Below are positions 1 through 5,834 of a stretch of 6,327 bases of DNA, one piece after another (the stretch's first letter is position 1; each line of letters opens with the position of its first letter). The translations under genes were made by a program, and so were the position numbers. A model generated the notes under the pieces. That model was not told the DNA's origin. It was given only the letters and a program-made list of their open reading frames with translations, and did not search any database. The stretch is from Betaproteobacteria bacterium (lineage in GTDB: Bacteria > Pseudomonadota > Gammaproteobacteria > Burkholderiales > Burkholderiaceae_E), in the NCBI GenBank assembly GCA_016868095.1, contig VGHV01000146.1:1-6327 (forward strand). Reading direction: 5' to 3'.

Positions 1-2
1 AT

Positions 3-548
3 GCCATGCATGAGGTCAAGCTCGGCCCGATTGTGCTTGTGCTTGGTTACTACGCAAATGCTATTGCAGCCTACTTGCAAGAACAAGCCCAAGAAGATGC
101 TCGCCTCGGCATGCAACCCATCACCGATCAACTGAAGATTGTTATTAATCCGAAGCCCGAGACAGGCCAGGGAAGCTCTTTACGGCTCGGCCTGCTTGCA
201 CTTGCTGAGCAAACGCAAGATGTCCTCATCGCTTTAGCCGATCAGGCGCTCATCCAAGCCATTGACCTTCAAGCACTGGTTGGCGCTTATCATCAACGGC
301 CAGCCGGGGCCGGGGCAATCAGACCATGGGTCGATGGGAAGCCTGGCAATCCGATCATCATCAGCAACAACACCCGGCAGGCTATGCTTAGAGATCCACA
401 CTGGATTGAAGGTAAAGACTGGTTTAAAACGCAGGCAACGGTGATGCATCGCTGGGAAAACAAGAATCAACACTACCTCGTTGATCTTGATACCCAGGAC
501 GACCTTAAACGTCTAGGGCTTAATCCTTCGTTGTCTTGGCCAACCTGA
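3..548 (+). CDS. MobA/MocA-like nucleotidyltransferase, 3' portion (5' end outside window)
   Basis: This is the C-terminal part of a nucleotidyltransferase of the MobA-like NTP_transf_3 family. Such enzymes transfer a nucleotide from CTP or GTP to the molybdopterin cofactor in the cytoplasm. Family landmarks, in order, are a VLGYYANAI strand-helix element, INPKPETGQGSSLRLGL, the acidic IALADQALI segment (the metal-binding LADQP region of relatives), RPWVDGKPGNPIIIS, and a closing VDLDTQDDL that matches the usual D(I/V)DTPEDL. The N-terminal LAAGxSxRxG nucleotide-binding loop is missing. The frame is open to the left edge, so the ATG at 6 is internal and about 50 to 60 residues lie upstream. 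The C-terminal GDxGAR motif of classic MocA is replaced by a WFKTQ...HRWENKNQHY stretch, which I associate with a betaproteobacterial subgroup. Which nucleotide is used, and which molybdoenzyme (for example of the xanthine dehydrogenase type) is served, cannot be read from this fragment. Confidence 0.82.
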   Translation, partial: AMHEVKLGPIVLVLGYYANAIAAYLQEQAQEDARLGMQPITDQLKIVINPKPETGQGSSLRLGLLALAEQTQDVLIALADQALIQAIDLQALVGAYHQRPAGAGAIRPWVDGKPGNPIIISNNTRQAMLRDPHWIEGKDWFKTQATVMHRWENKNQHYLVDLDTQDDLKRLGLNPSLSWPT

Positions 549-702
549 ACGTCATGCGCATGACATCCGTATCGAGTGAATCCAAAACACGAGCTGCGGG
601 ACCAGCCAAACCGTCTAAGACAGCCTTGTAAGTTTCAAATAAGGATAACGGTCTAAGATTAGCTCCGCAACATGGTTTTGGTCTTCTCTCAACATGTGCA
701 TT

Positions 703-729
703 TGGTCGGCTTAGTCCGACCATTTTTTT
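703..729 (+). terminator. Rho-independent terminator
   Basis: A perfect 7-bp stem, TGGTCGG (703-709) with CCGACCA (716-722), closes a 6-base loop (CTTAGT). It is followed directly by seven T residues (723-729), which is the classic form on the plus strand. It lies 155 bases after the stop of the nucleotidyltransferase and 25 bases before the stop of the convergent ArsR gene, so it probably ends the leftward operon's transcript and protects the ArsR gene from antisense read-through. On the minus strand the stem is not followed by a T-run, so it is not an obvious terminator for ArsR. The rest of 549-754 shows no convincing gene. Confidence 0.8.
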
Positions 730-754
730 GCCCCGCTTTGCGAAGCAATATGGC

Positions 755-1099
755 TCAGATCTTACTTTGACCAATAAATAGCGCGCGACGCCCAGCGCTT
801 CGTTTGAGATCACGGGCAATGTTTCCGCAAACAAGATCACACAACTTGTAAACACCGCTATCGGCAACCTTATAGTAGGCGCTCACACCGCGACTTTGGC
901 GGCTGACCAAACCATGTTGGCTCATTAAAGCAAGATGCCGTGAAACATTGGCAAGCGAAAGCCCGGTACGCTCTGCAAGCTCAGTAACATTGCATTCACC
1001 TTGACGCAGCAAATTCAGCAATTGCAAACGCGAGGGTTCGGCAAGTACCTGAAAGTAAGCAGCAATATCTTCGAGTGCGTCAACTGGCATATTTTGCAT
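755..1099 (-). CDS. ArsR/SmtB-family transcriptional repressor
   Basis: A 114-residue winged-helix regulator of the ArsR family, normally a homodimer that leaves its operator when it binds a metal ion or when cysteines are oxidised. The helix-turn-helix spans roughly residues 36-60: CNVTELAERTGL leads into the recognition helix SLANVSRHLALMSQHGLV, followed by the wing (SRQSRGVSAYYKVAD, about 66-80). Cysteines are at 36, 87 and 91. The last two form LCDLVCG in the C-terminal dimerisation helix and are candidates for ligand or thiol sensing. The start at 1099 is chosen because GGAG (1105-1108) lies five bases upstream. An ATG at 1135 would add 12 residues without such a site. The gene is divergent from the RND adaptor gene with two inverted repeats between them, so it probably represses both promoters. 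The actual inducer is unknown, and I do not assign arsenic specificity. Confidence 0.88.
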   Translation of the reverse strand: MQNMPVDALEDIAAYFQVLAEPSRLQLLNLLRQGECNVTELAERTGLSLANVSRHLALMSQHGLVSRQSRGVSAYYKVADSGVYKLCDLVCGNIARDLKRSAGRRALFIGQSKI

Positions 1100-1129
1100 A
1101 AGTGCTCCGCTGTTTAACCATAAAAACAC

Positions 1130-1151
1130 CGTCAAACGATGATACTTGACG
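1130..1151. promoter_or_regulatory. Inverted repeat, candidate ArsR operator (ArsR-proximal)
   Basis: CGTCAA (1130-1135) and TTGACG (1146-1151) are perfect inverted 6-base arms separated by 10 bases. It lies 31 bases upstream of the ArsR start codon, in the shared divergent region. Position and symmetry suit a dimeric repressor acting on the arsR-like gene's leader. The assignment is an inference from location, since the sequence was not compared with a known operator. Confidence 0.35.
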
Positions 1152-1169
1152 ATGGTCTAAGTGTAGGAC

Positions 1170-1198
1170 TTGATTGTAATATTGCTTTATTGCATGAT
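1170..1198 (+). promoter_or_regulatory. Candidate sigma-70 promoter of the RND operon
   Basis: TTGATT (1170-1175) and CATGAT (1193-1198) are spaced by 17 bases and match four of six consensus positions in each box. A start of transcription near 1205 would follow, shortly before the adaptor start codon. The imperfect palindrome at 1176-1201 covers the spacer and the -10 box, so a repressor bound there would block RNA polymerase. Prediction by eye only. Confidence 0.35.
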
Positions 1199-1201
1199 TA
1201 C
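1176..1201. promoter_or_regulatory. Imperfect palindrome, candidate ArsR operator (RND-proximal)
   Basis: A 26-base dyad centred between 1188 and 1189. GTAAT (1176-1180) mirrors ATTAC (1197-1201), TGC (1183-1185) mirrors GCA (1192-1194), and T1188 pairs with A1189, giving nine of thirteen symmetric pairs. Its AT-rich character and length resemble ArsR/SmtB operators. It overlaps the forward promoter-like boxes. On the minus strand it contains a TATTAC box (1181-1176) lying 18 bases from TTGCGT (1205-1200), a possible promoter for the ArsR gene. One site could therefore control both directions. Confidence 0.4.
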
Positions 1202-1230
1202 GCAATTAAGCACTTTTATGATTGCTCATT

Positions 1231-2373
1231 ATGTCTAGACGCTTCTCAACCCAAACGCCGCTCACCTGTCGTGAGGCGCATCAAACCCGCTCCCACCTTC
1301 CTGTAGGCATTCAGACAAGAATCATTGCTGGTGCGCTTGGCCTGATCGCCCTTCTAGGCATTGAGTCGTCCGCAGCGCAAAGCCAAATCCCACTCACCCA
1401 GACCGTGACGGCATCCTCAAGCCCGTCGCTCGGCCCGGGCACCCAGCTCGAAGCCGTTGTTGAAGCCGTACGCTCAACAACGCTCTCATCGCAGGTCGCT
1501 GGGAGCATAGTGAGTTTGACGGTCAAAGCAGGCGATCGTGTCAAGGCTGGCCAGGAGTTATTACGTATCGATGCAAGGGCTGCACAACAGCAAGTCCAAA
1601 GTGCCTCGGCACAGCTCGAATCAGCGCGCGCTGCCTTAATCGTTGCTGTACGCGAACTAGAACGTCAGCGCCAGCTTTTTGTTAAGCAATACATCAGTCA
1701 AGGTGCACTCGATCGGGCGCAAGGTCAATGGGAGATGGCCCAAGCTCAGGTCCAGGCTCTTGAAGCACAAGCCATCGCCGCTAAAACTCAATCGGGATTT
1801 TTCGTGCTCGAAGCGCCATACAGTGGCGTGATCAGCGATGTGCTGATCACACTAGGCGATATGGCCATGCCCGGACGAGCCTTGATCCAAATGCATGACC
1901 CTGGCTCGCTGCGAATCACTGCCTCAGTACCCCAGGCGCTTTTACAGACAGTGCGTGAGGGCTTAAACCAAAGCAGCTATCAGATCCCAGGTCTTCCTGG
2001 CTTTGAAACCCCCCGTCGGGGCCAATCGGCGCAACTCATGCCTACGGTTGATGCAAGCACCCACACTGCACAGCTTAGAGTGCCGCTTCAAGGCAGTATC
2101 GAGGCTATATCACCGGGGATGTTCGCCAAAGTTTTCATACCGACTCAATCGTCAGCTTCCTCACAGGCACAGCAAGGCGTTTATCTGCCACTTAGTGCCA
2201 TCGTCAAACGCGCTGAGCTACAGGCGGTTTACGTGCTCGACCGCAAAGGTAAAGCTCAGTTGAGGCAGGTTCGGCTTGGAAGGCGCTATGCCGACATGGT
2301 CCAAATTTTAAGTGGTGTGAGCGAAGGCGAACAAGTGGTGAGCGATCCTAGAAGCTTGCGGGAGGGCCAATAA
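1231..2373 (+). CDS. RND efflux periplasmic adaptor subunit (membrane fusion protein, HlyD/AcrA type)
   Basis: This protein (380 residues from ATG 1231) is the periplasmic adaptor that links an inner-membrane RND pump to an outer-membrane channel. A basic N-terminal stretch is followed by a hydrophobic segment at about 31-44 and a likely signal peptidase I site after SSAA (about residue 49). No lipobox cysteine is present there. The biotinyl/lipoyl half-motif AGSIVSLTVKAGDRVKAGQ lies at about 91-110. A Gln/Ala-rich alpha-hairpin follows at about 120-190, then the second lipoyl half (VLEAPYSGVISDVLITLGD), a beta-barrel ending in ISPGMFAKVFIP, and a membrane-proximal domain with LPLSAIVKR and LSGVSEGEQVV. 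The start is uncertain: a TTG at 1222 would add three residues, and neither has a good Shine-Dalgarno sequence. The permease start codon follows the stop immediately, so the two are one operon. Substrate is not deducible. Confidence 0.88.
   Translation: MSRRFSTQTPLTCREAHQTRSHLPVGIQTRIIAGALGLIALLGIESSAAQSQIPLTQTVTASSSPSLGPGTQLEAVVEAVRSTTLSSQVAGSIVSLTVKAGDRVKAGQELLRIDARAAQQQVQSASAQLESARAALIVAVRELERQRQLFVKQYISQGALDRAQGQWEMAQAQVQALEAQAIAAKTQSGFFVLEAPYSGVISDVLITLGDMAMPGRALIQMHDPGSLRITASVPQALLQTVREGLNQSSYQIPGLPGFETPRRGQSAQLMPTVDASTHTAQLRVPLQGSIEAISPGMFAKVFIPTQSSASSQAQQGVYLPLSAIVKRAELQAVYVLDRKGKAQLRQVRLGRRYADMVQILSGVSEGEQVVSDPRSLREGQ
1828..1850. repeat. Perfect intragenic inverted repeat in the adaptor gene
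   Basis: GTGATCAGC (1828-1836) and GCTGATCAC (1842-1850) are perfect 9-base complementary arms around the 5-base loop GATGT. It lies inside the segment encoding the second lipoyl half (GVISDVLIT), so it could form a hairpin in the mRNA. No T-run follows, which argues against a terminator. Part of the symmetry may come simply from the repeated Val-Ile/Leu-Ile coding pattern. Confidence 0.6.
2361..2365 (+). promoter_or_regulatory. Ribosome binding site of the RND permease
   Basis: GGAGG lies eight bases before the ATG at 2374, inside the last codons of the adaptor gene. The adaptor stop TAA (2371-2373) directly abuts the permease start, which supports translational coupling and fixes the permease start. 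Confidence 0.75.
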
Positions 2374-4647
2374 ATGCTCGGTGTTTCAGGGCGCATTGCC
2401 GCCACCTTTCTTAAAGCCCAAATTACGCCACTCTTGGCACTTGTAGCCTTTTTGCTCGGTGTATTCGCGGTACTCGTCACTCCACGCGAGGAAGAACCGC
2501 AGATCAATGTAACCATGGCAAATCTAATTATAGGCTTCCCAGGGGCATCAGTCCAAGATGTAGAACAGATGGTCACAACACCCGCAGAGCAAGTCATGGC
2601 GCGCATGGAGGGTGTTGAACACGTCATGTCAGTATCGCACCCAGGACTGGCCATCGTCACAGTGCAATTTAAGGTTGGCGTAAGCAAAAATGATGCCCTC
2701 GTTCGACTCCACGACACCGTGCGAAGCCACAGCGACTGGCTTCCCATCGGTCTTGGTGTACTTGAGCCCGTGATCAAACCCAAGGGCATTGACGATGTGC
2801 CCATTGTGTCGATTACCTTGCTTGCCAAGGACGAAGCCGTCGGGGCTTTTGATCTCGATCGAGTCGCTCACAGTGTTGAGGCCGAACTTAAACGTGTCGC
2901 AGGCACCCGCGATGTACGAAGCATCGGTGGTCCAGGTCGAGCCGTGATGATCGAGATCGATCCCGCAAAGATGGCGGGCCTTGGCGTTAGCATACAAGAC
3001 ATCCGACAGGCGCTCACGAGTGCGAATCAAGGTCTACCCGTAGGCGACCTACTGGATGCCAACCGTCGCATTCAAATCGAGGCAGGGCCATGGCTTAGTC
3101 AAGCTCAGGATTTGGAAGATCTTGTCCTGGCAGTTAAGGACTCACGTGCTGTTTTTCTGCACGATGTAGCAACTATTCGAGATGGTCCGATGCCAGCGCA
3201 GCGTTATGTATGGCATGGCGAGGGGCTTTCGGGACAAGGCAAACAATATCCAGCCATAAGCTTATCGGTCACCAAAAAACCTGGTGAGAACGCTATCGAT
3301 GTTGCGCAGAAAGTACTCGACCGTATGCAGTCGCTTGAGGGAAGCTTGATTCCCCAAGGGATCAGCTATCTCACCACGAGAAATTATGGCGAAACAGCCA
3401 ACGATAAAGCACAAAAGCTGATTCAAAAATTATTATTTGCTACGGCATCGGTTGTTGCTCTTGTTTTTATTGCACTTGGCCGACGTGAGGCCGCTATCGT
3501 CGGTGTAGCAGTCATTCTCACGCTAACAGTCACTTTATTTGCCTCCTGGGCCTGGGGCTTCACCTTAAACAGGGTGTCCTTGTTTGCGCTGATCTTCTCC
3601 ATCGGGATCTTGGTCGACGATGCGATTGTTGTTGTTGAAAATATCCATCGTCATCAAGCACTTTACCCCGATAAGAGTCTTAGCGAGATTATTCCAGGCG
3701 CCGTTGATGAAGTTGGCGGACCGACCATTCTTGCTACCTTGACAGTCATTGCAGCCTTGCTCCCCATGGCATTTGTGTCTGGGCTCATGGGACCGTATAT
3801 GAGTCCGATCCCAATCAATGCCAGCATGGGAATGCTGTTGTCGCTTGCGATCGCTTTTATCATCACACCCTGGCTCGCTCGGCTATGGATGAAGTCAGCG
3901 CATACCGAAAAGCCCAATCACCACACGCCGGGGCCTGTTGATCGGGTTTTCAGAGTACTTTTCACACCGTTATTACATCCAATACGAGGTGGGCGTCATC
4001 GTCTGATTTTGGGTGCAGGCATGATGGGCCTTATTGGCTTATCGGTGGCCTTGCCCGCCCTCGGGCTTGTCGTTCTCAAAATGCTGCCTTTCGATAACAA
4101 GTCTGAGTTTCAAGTCATTGTCGATATGCCAGCCGGCACGCCGCTTGAAAAAACAGCCGCTGCTCTTCGCGATTTAGGTGCCTATTTAAGCGAGCAGCCT
4201 GAGGTAGCTCACTATCAGGCCTATGCGGGCACAGCCTCACCAATGAACTTCAATGGCCTTGTGAGGCAATATGATTTGCGAAGCATGCCGGAAATGGGTG
4301 ATCTGCAAGTCAATCTCATGATAAACATCAACGAAAAGAGCAAAGTCATGCGATCGCGTCTCGATTTAGAGCTGACTTGCAAGCGATTGGAAAGCGCTTC
4401 GACGCAAAGGTCAAGGTCGTCGAAGTTCCTCCTGGGCCACCTGTCCTCTCACCAATTGTTGCCGAGATTTATGGCCCGGATGCACAGGGGCGCAAATTCG
4501 TCGCTGAAACACTGCGCGCTCGCTTTCAGGCCACCGCTGATGTGGTCGATATCGACGACAGCGGCAACGCTGAAGCGCCACGGCGTCTTATACTCGTTGA
4601 CCGGCGTAAAGCTGCACTGCATGGCGTTTCTCAGCAAGCGATTGTGA
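2374..4647 (+). CDS. RND efflux permease, N-terminal fragment of a frameshifted gene
   Basis: This is the first part of an inner-membrane RND transporter (AcrB/HAE1-like superfamily) that uses proton influx to export substrates. Only residues 1-648 belong to the family. TM1 is at about 17-34, ending in VTPREEEPQ, followed by the first porter domain (FPGASVQDVEQMVTTPAEQ). TM2-TM6 begin near residue 350 and include GILVDDAIVVVENIHRHQ, whose Asp415-Asp416 match the proton-relay aspartates of AcrB TM4. TM7 is at about 550-570, followed by the start of the second periplasmic loop. After Leu648 (codon 4315-4317) the frame yields 109 unrelated residues to a stop at 4645-4647, while the true continuation is in the -1 frame through 5570. 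Adding one base restores a 1065-residue protein of normal family length. Alone, this fragment lacks TM8-TM12 and should not form a working trimeric pump. Annotate 2374-5570 as one gene, probably broken. Confidence 0.85.
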   Translation: MLGVSGRIAATFLKAQITPLLALVAFLLGVFAVLVTPREEEPQINVTMANLIIGFPGASVQDVEQMVTTPAEQVMARMEGVEHVMSVSHPGLAIVTVQFKVGVSKNDALVRLHDTVRSHSDWLPIGLGVLEPVIKPKGIDDVPIVSITLLAKDEAVGAFDLDRVAHSVEAELKRVAGTRDVRSIGGPGRAVMIEIDPAKMAGLGVSIQDIRQALTSANQGLPVGDLLDANRRIQIEAGPWLSQAQDLEDLVLAVKDSRAVFLHDVATIRDGPMPAQRYVWHGEGLSGQGKQYPAISLSVTKKPGENAIDVAQKVLDRMQSLEGSLIPQGISYLTTRNYGETANDKAQKLIQKLLFATASVVALVFIALGRREAAIVGVAVILTLTVTLFASWAWGFTLNRVSLFALIFSIGILVDDAIVVVENIHRHQALYPDKSLSEIIPGAVDEVGGPTILATLTVIAALLPMAFVSGLMGPYMSPIPINASMGMLLSLAIAFIITPWLARLWMKSAHTEKPNHHTPGPVDRVFRVLFTPLLHPIRGGRHRLILGAGMMGLIGLSVALPALGLVVLKMLPFDNKSEFQVIVDMPAGTPLEKTAAALRDLGAYLSEQPEVAHYQAYAGTASPMNFNGLVRQYDLRSMPEMGDLQVNLMININEKSKVMRSRLDLELTCKRLESASTQRSRSSKFLLGHLSSHQLLPRFMARMHRGANSSLKHCALAFRPPLMWSISTTAATLKRHGVLYSLTGVKLHCMAFLSKRL
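4315..4322 (+). other. Frameshift site in the RND permease (one base missing)
   Basis: In the first frame the family-like sequence ends DLQVNL, with Leu at 4315-4317. In the -1 frame it resumes with Asp at 4320-4322 and reads DKHQRKEQSHAIASRFRADLQ, which continues into the downstream fragment. Only two bases (4318-4319) lie where one codon is expected, so the simplest reading is loss of one base. There is no homopolymer run at the site, and no X-XXY-YYZ slippery heptamer that would suggest programmed -1 frameshifting. Confidence 0.85.
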
Positions 4648-5570
4648 GCAGTCTTCGAGCTGGACTTCAAGGCGAAACCCTGAGTTATCTTCACTACGCC
4701 TCGAAGTACCCCGTGCCCTTTATCGTGCAATTGCCGCCCGAAAAACATGGCGACCTCGATGCCTTGCTACAGCTCGGCGTAAGAAGCAGCCAGGGCAAGC
4801 TCATTTCGATTCGAGAACTTGTCAGTATCAGCGACAGCGTTCGCGAACAGCCCGTCTACCACAAGGATCTGCTCCCGGTGCATTATGTGACGGCCGACCT
4901 TGCCGGTGGTCGTGACAGTCCCCTCTATGGCATGTTTGAAATACACGCTAAGCTCGATCAAATCAAGGCTCCCGATGGATCAAGCTTGCAAAGCTACTTC
5001 GTCCGCCAGCCAGACGAGGCTTGGCGCGGCTATGCACTTAAATGGGACGGTGAATGGCAAATCACCTACGAAACCTTTCGTGATATGGGCCTGGCATACG
5101 GCTTTGGTCTGATACTGATTTATCTTCTGGTTGTTGCACAATTTGGCTCGTACCTCACACCCTTAATCATCATGGCCCCTATTCCGTTAACGGTGATTGG
5201 TGTGATGCCTGGACATGCTTTGCTCGGATCACAGTTCACCGCCACAAGCATGATCGGCACGATTGCGCTGGCAGGGATTATTGTGCGCAATTCAATTTTG
5301 CTGGTCGATTTCATTCGCCTGCAACTTCACCAGGGTAAAGCCTTTGAAGCAGCGATCGTTGATGCGGCGATTACCCGTGCTCAACCGATCGTACTCACCG
5401 GCTTAGCAGCGATGCTTGGCGCATTTTTTATTCTTGATGATCCAATTTTTAATGGCCTGGCGATTTCATTGATATTCGGCATTTTTGTGTCCACGGTACT
5501 GACCTTGGTGGTCATTCCCACGATGTATTACGCCGCATATCGCCGCAAGTACACTCGTCAAGCAGCCTAA
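4377..5570 (+). CDS. RND efflux permease, C-terminal fragment of the same frameshifted gene
   Basis: This is the second part of the RND permease that begins at 2374. The frame is open from 4302, and family-like sequence already starts at 4320, so the TTG at 4377 is only a nominal start. I see no Shine-Dalgarno sequence or early in-frame ATG that would support independent translation. It contains the rest of the second porter domain (AIGKRFDAKVKVVEVPPGPP, AEIYGPD), a docking-loop region, then TM8-TM12 from about 5085. TM8 reads GLILIYLLVVAQFGSYLTPL. TM10 carries GTIALAGIIVRNSILLVDFI, where Arg (5286-5288, residue 972 of the restored protein) occupies the place of AcrB Lys940. The last segment is IFVSTVLTLVVIPTMYYAAYRRKY. 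The fragment looks well conserved to its end, with no further stop or shift, so the lesion is recent or is a sequence error. Confidence 0.85.
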   Translation: MQAIGKRFDAKVKVVEVPPGPPVLSPIVAEIYGPDAQGRKFVAETLRARFQATADVVDIDDSGNAEAPRRLILVDRRKAALHGVSQQAIVSSLRAGLQGETLSYLHYASKYPVPFIVQLPPEKHGDLDALLQLGVRSSQGKLISIRELVSISDSVREQPVYHKDLLPVHYVTADLAGGRDSPLYGMFEIHAKLDQIKAPDGSSLQSYFVRQPDEAWRGYALKWDGEWQITYETFRDMGLAYGFGLILIYLLVVAQFGSYLTPLIIMAPIPLTVIGVMPGHALLGSQFTATSMIGTIALAGIIVRNSILLVDFIRLQLHQGKAFEAAIVDAAITRAQPIVLTGLAAMLGAFFILDDPIFNGLAISLIFGIFVSTVLTLVVIPTMYYAAYRRKYTRQAA

Positions 5571-5604
5571 ACATGGTCGCAGCCAATCTGTACCCCATGG
5601 ATGA

Positions 5605-5790
5605 CTACAAATCTTTCAGCGATGCTTGGATATGTGCTCTCACGAGGTCTGCATCCCCGAGTTCGTTGGCGTTGAGCAAGACGAGCTTCACCAGAAACAA
5701 GGTTTGCTTACTTGGCTCAAGCGAGTCGATTGCTTGAGCCAGTTCATCATAGATAAGTTCTAGATCAGGAATCGATAGCTTGCCAGACAT
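5605..5790 (-). CDS. DUF2783-like small protein
   Basis: A 61-residue protein of unknown function. The pattern LVKLVLLNANELGDADLVRAHI resembles the core of DUF2783 proteins (LVLLLANHIGD followed by a short helix), preceded by a helical half (PDLELIYDELAQAIDSLEPSKQ). I judge this from memory of the family, so it is a moderate-confidence call. No signal peptide, membrane segment or cysteine is seen; it is probably a cytosolic helical protein. The start at 5790 is preferred over the ATG at 5802 because GGAGGG (5795-5800) lies four bases upstream and would be inside the longer version. It sits 44 bases downstream of the FAD-hydroxylase stop on the same strand, an arrangement I recall for DUF2783 genes next to FAD-dependent oxidoreductases, so a partner or accessory role is plausible but unproven. 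It converges on the RND gene with a 34-base gap and no visible terminator. Confidence 0.68.
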   Translation of the reverse strand: MSGKLSIPDLELIYDELAQAIDSLEPSKQTLFLVKLVLLNANELGDADLVRAHIQASLKDL

Positions 5791-5834
5791 TGAGCCCTCC
5801 ATGACTTGAATTTATGGCTTGAAGCCTTGCTTGC

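Noticed and set aside
554..631. A 25-codon plus-strand ORF (ATG 554 to TAA 629-631) just after the nucleotidyltransferase.
   Set aside because: Too short, with no Shine-Dalgarno sequence and no recognisable motif.
735..746. Small hairpin GCTT-TGCG-AAGC as a terminator for the ArsR gene.
   Set aside because: The stem is only four base pairs and no T-run follows on the minus strand.
520..867. A 115-codon minus-strand open frame overlapping the ends of the nucleotidyltransferase and ArsR genes; its last 45 residues (FETYKAVLDGLAGPAARVLD...) look somewhat protein-like.
   Set aside because: Its only ATG lies inside the ArsR gene, it runs through the terminator hairpin, and no start codon with a ribosome binding site is found for the gap portion. 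I recognise no family. At most it is a remnant.
613..1161. The short word GTCTAAG occurs at 613-619, 651-657 and 1155-1161, all outside genes.
   Set aside because: Seven bases at irregular spacing can recur by chance, and there is no consistent symmetry or position relative to promoters.
4302..4340. Programmed -1 ribosomal frameshifting in the permease.
   Set aside because: No slippery heptamer at the junction and no known precedent in this family; a one-base deletion or sequence error explains it more simply.
4449..4748. Minus-strand 99-codon open frame inside the RND permease.
   Set aside because: It is a shadow of the conserved plus-strand coding sequence and has no family-like features.
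5571..5604. Possible bidirectional terminator between the converging RND and DUF2783-like genes.
   Set aside because: Only a CATGG/CCATG pair with a long loop and no T-run is present, which is not convincing.
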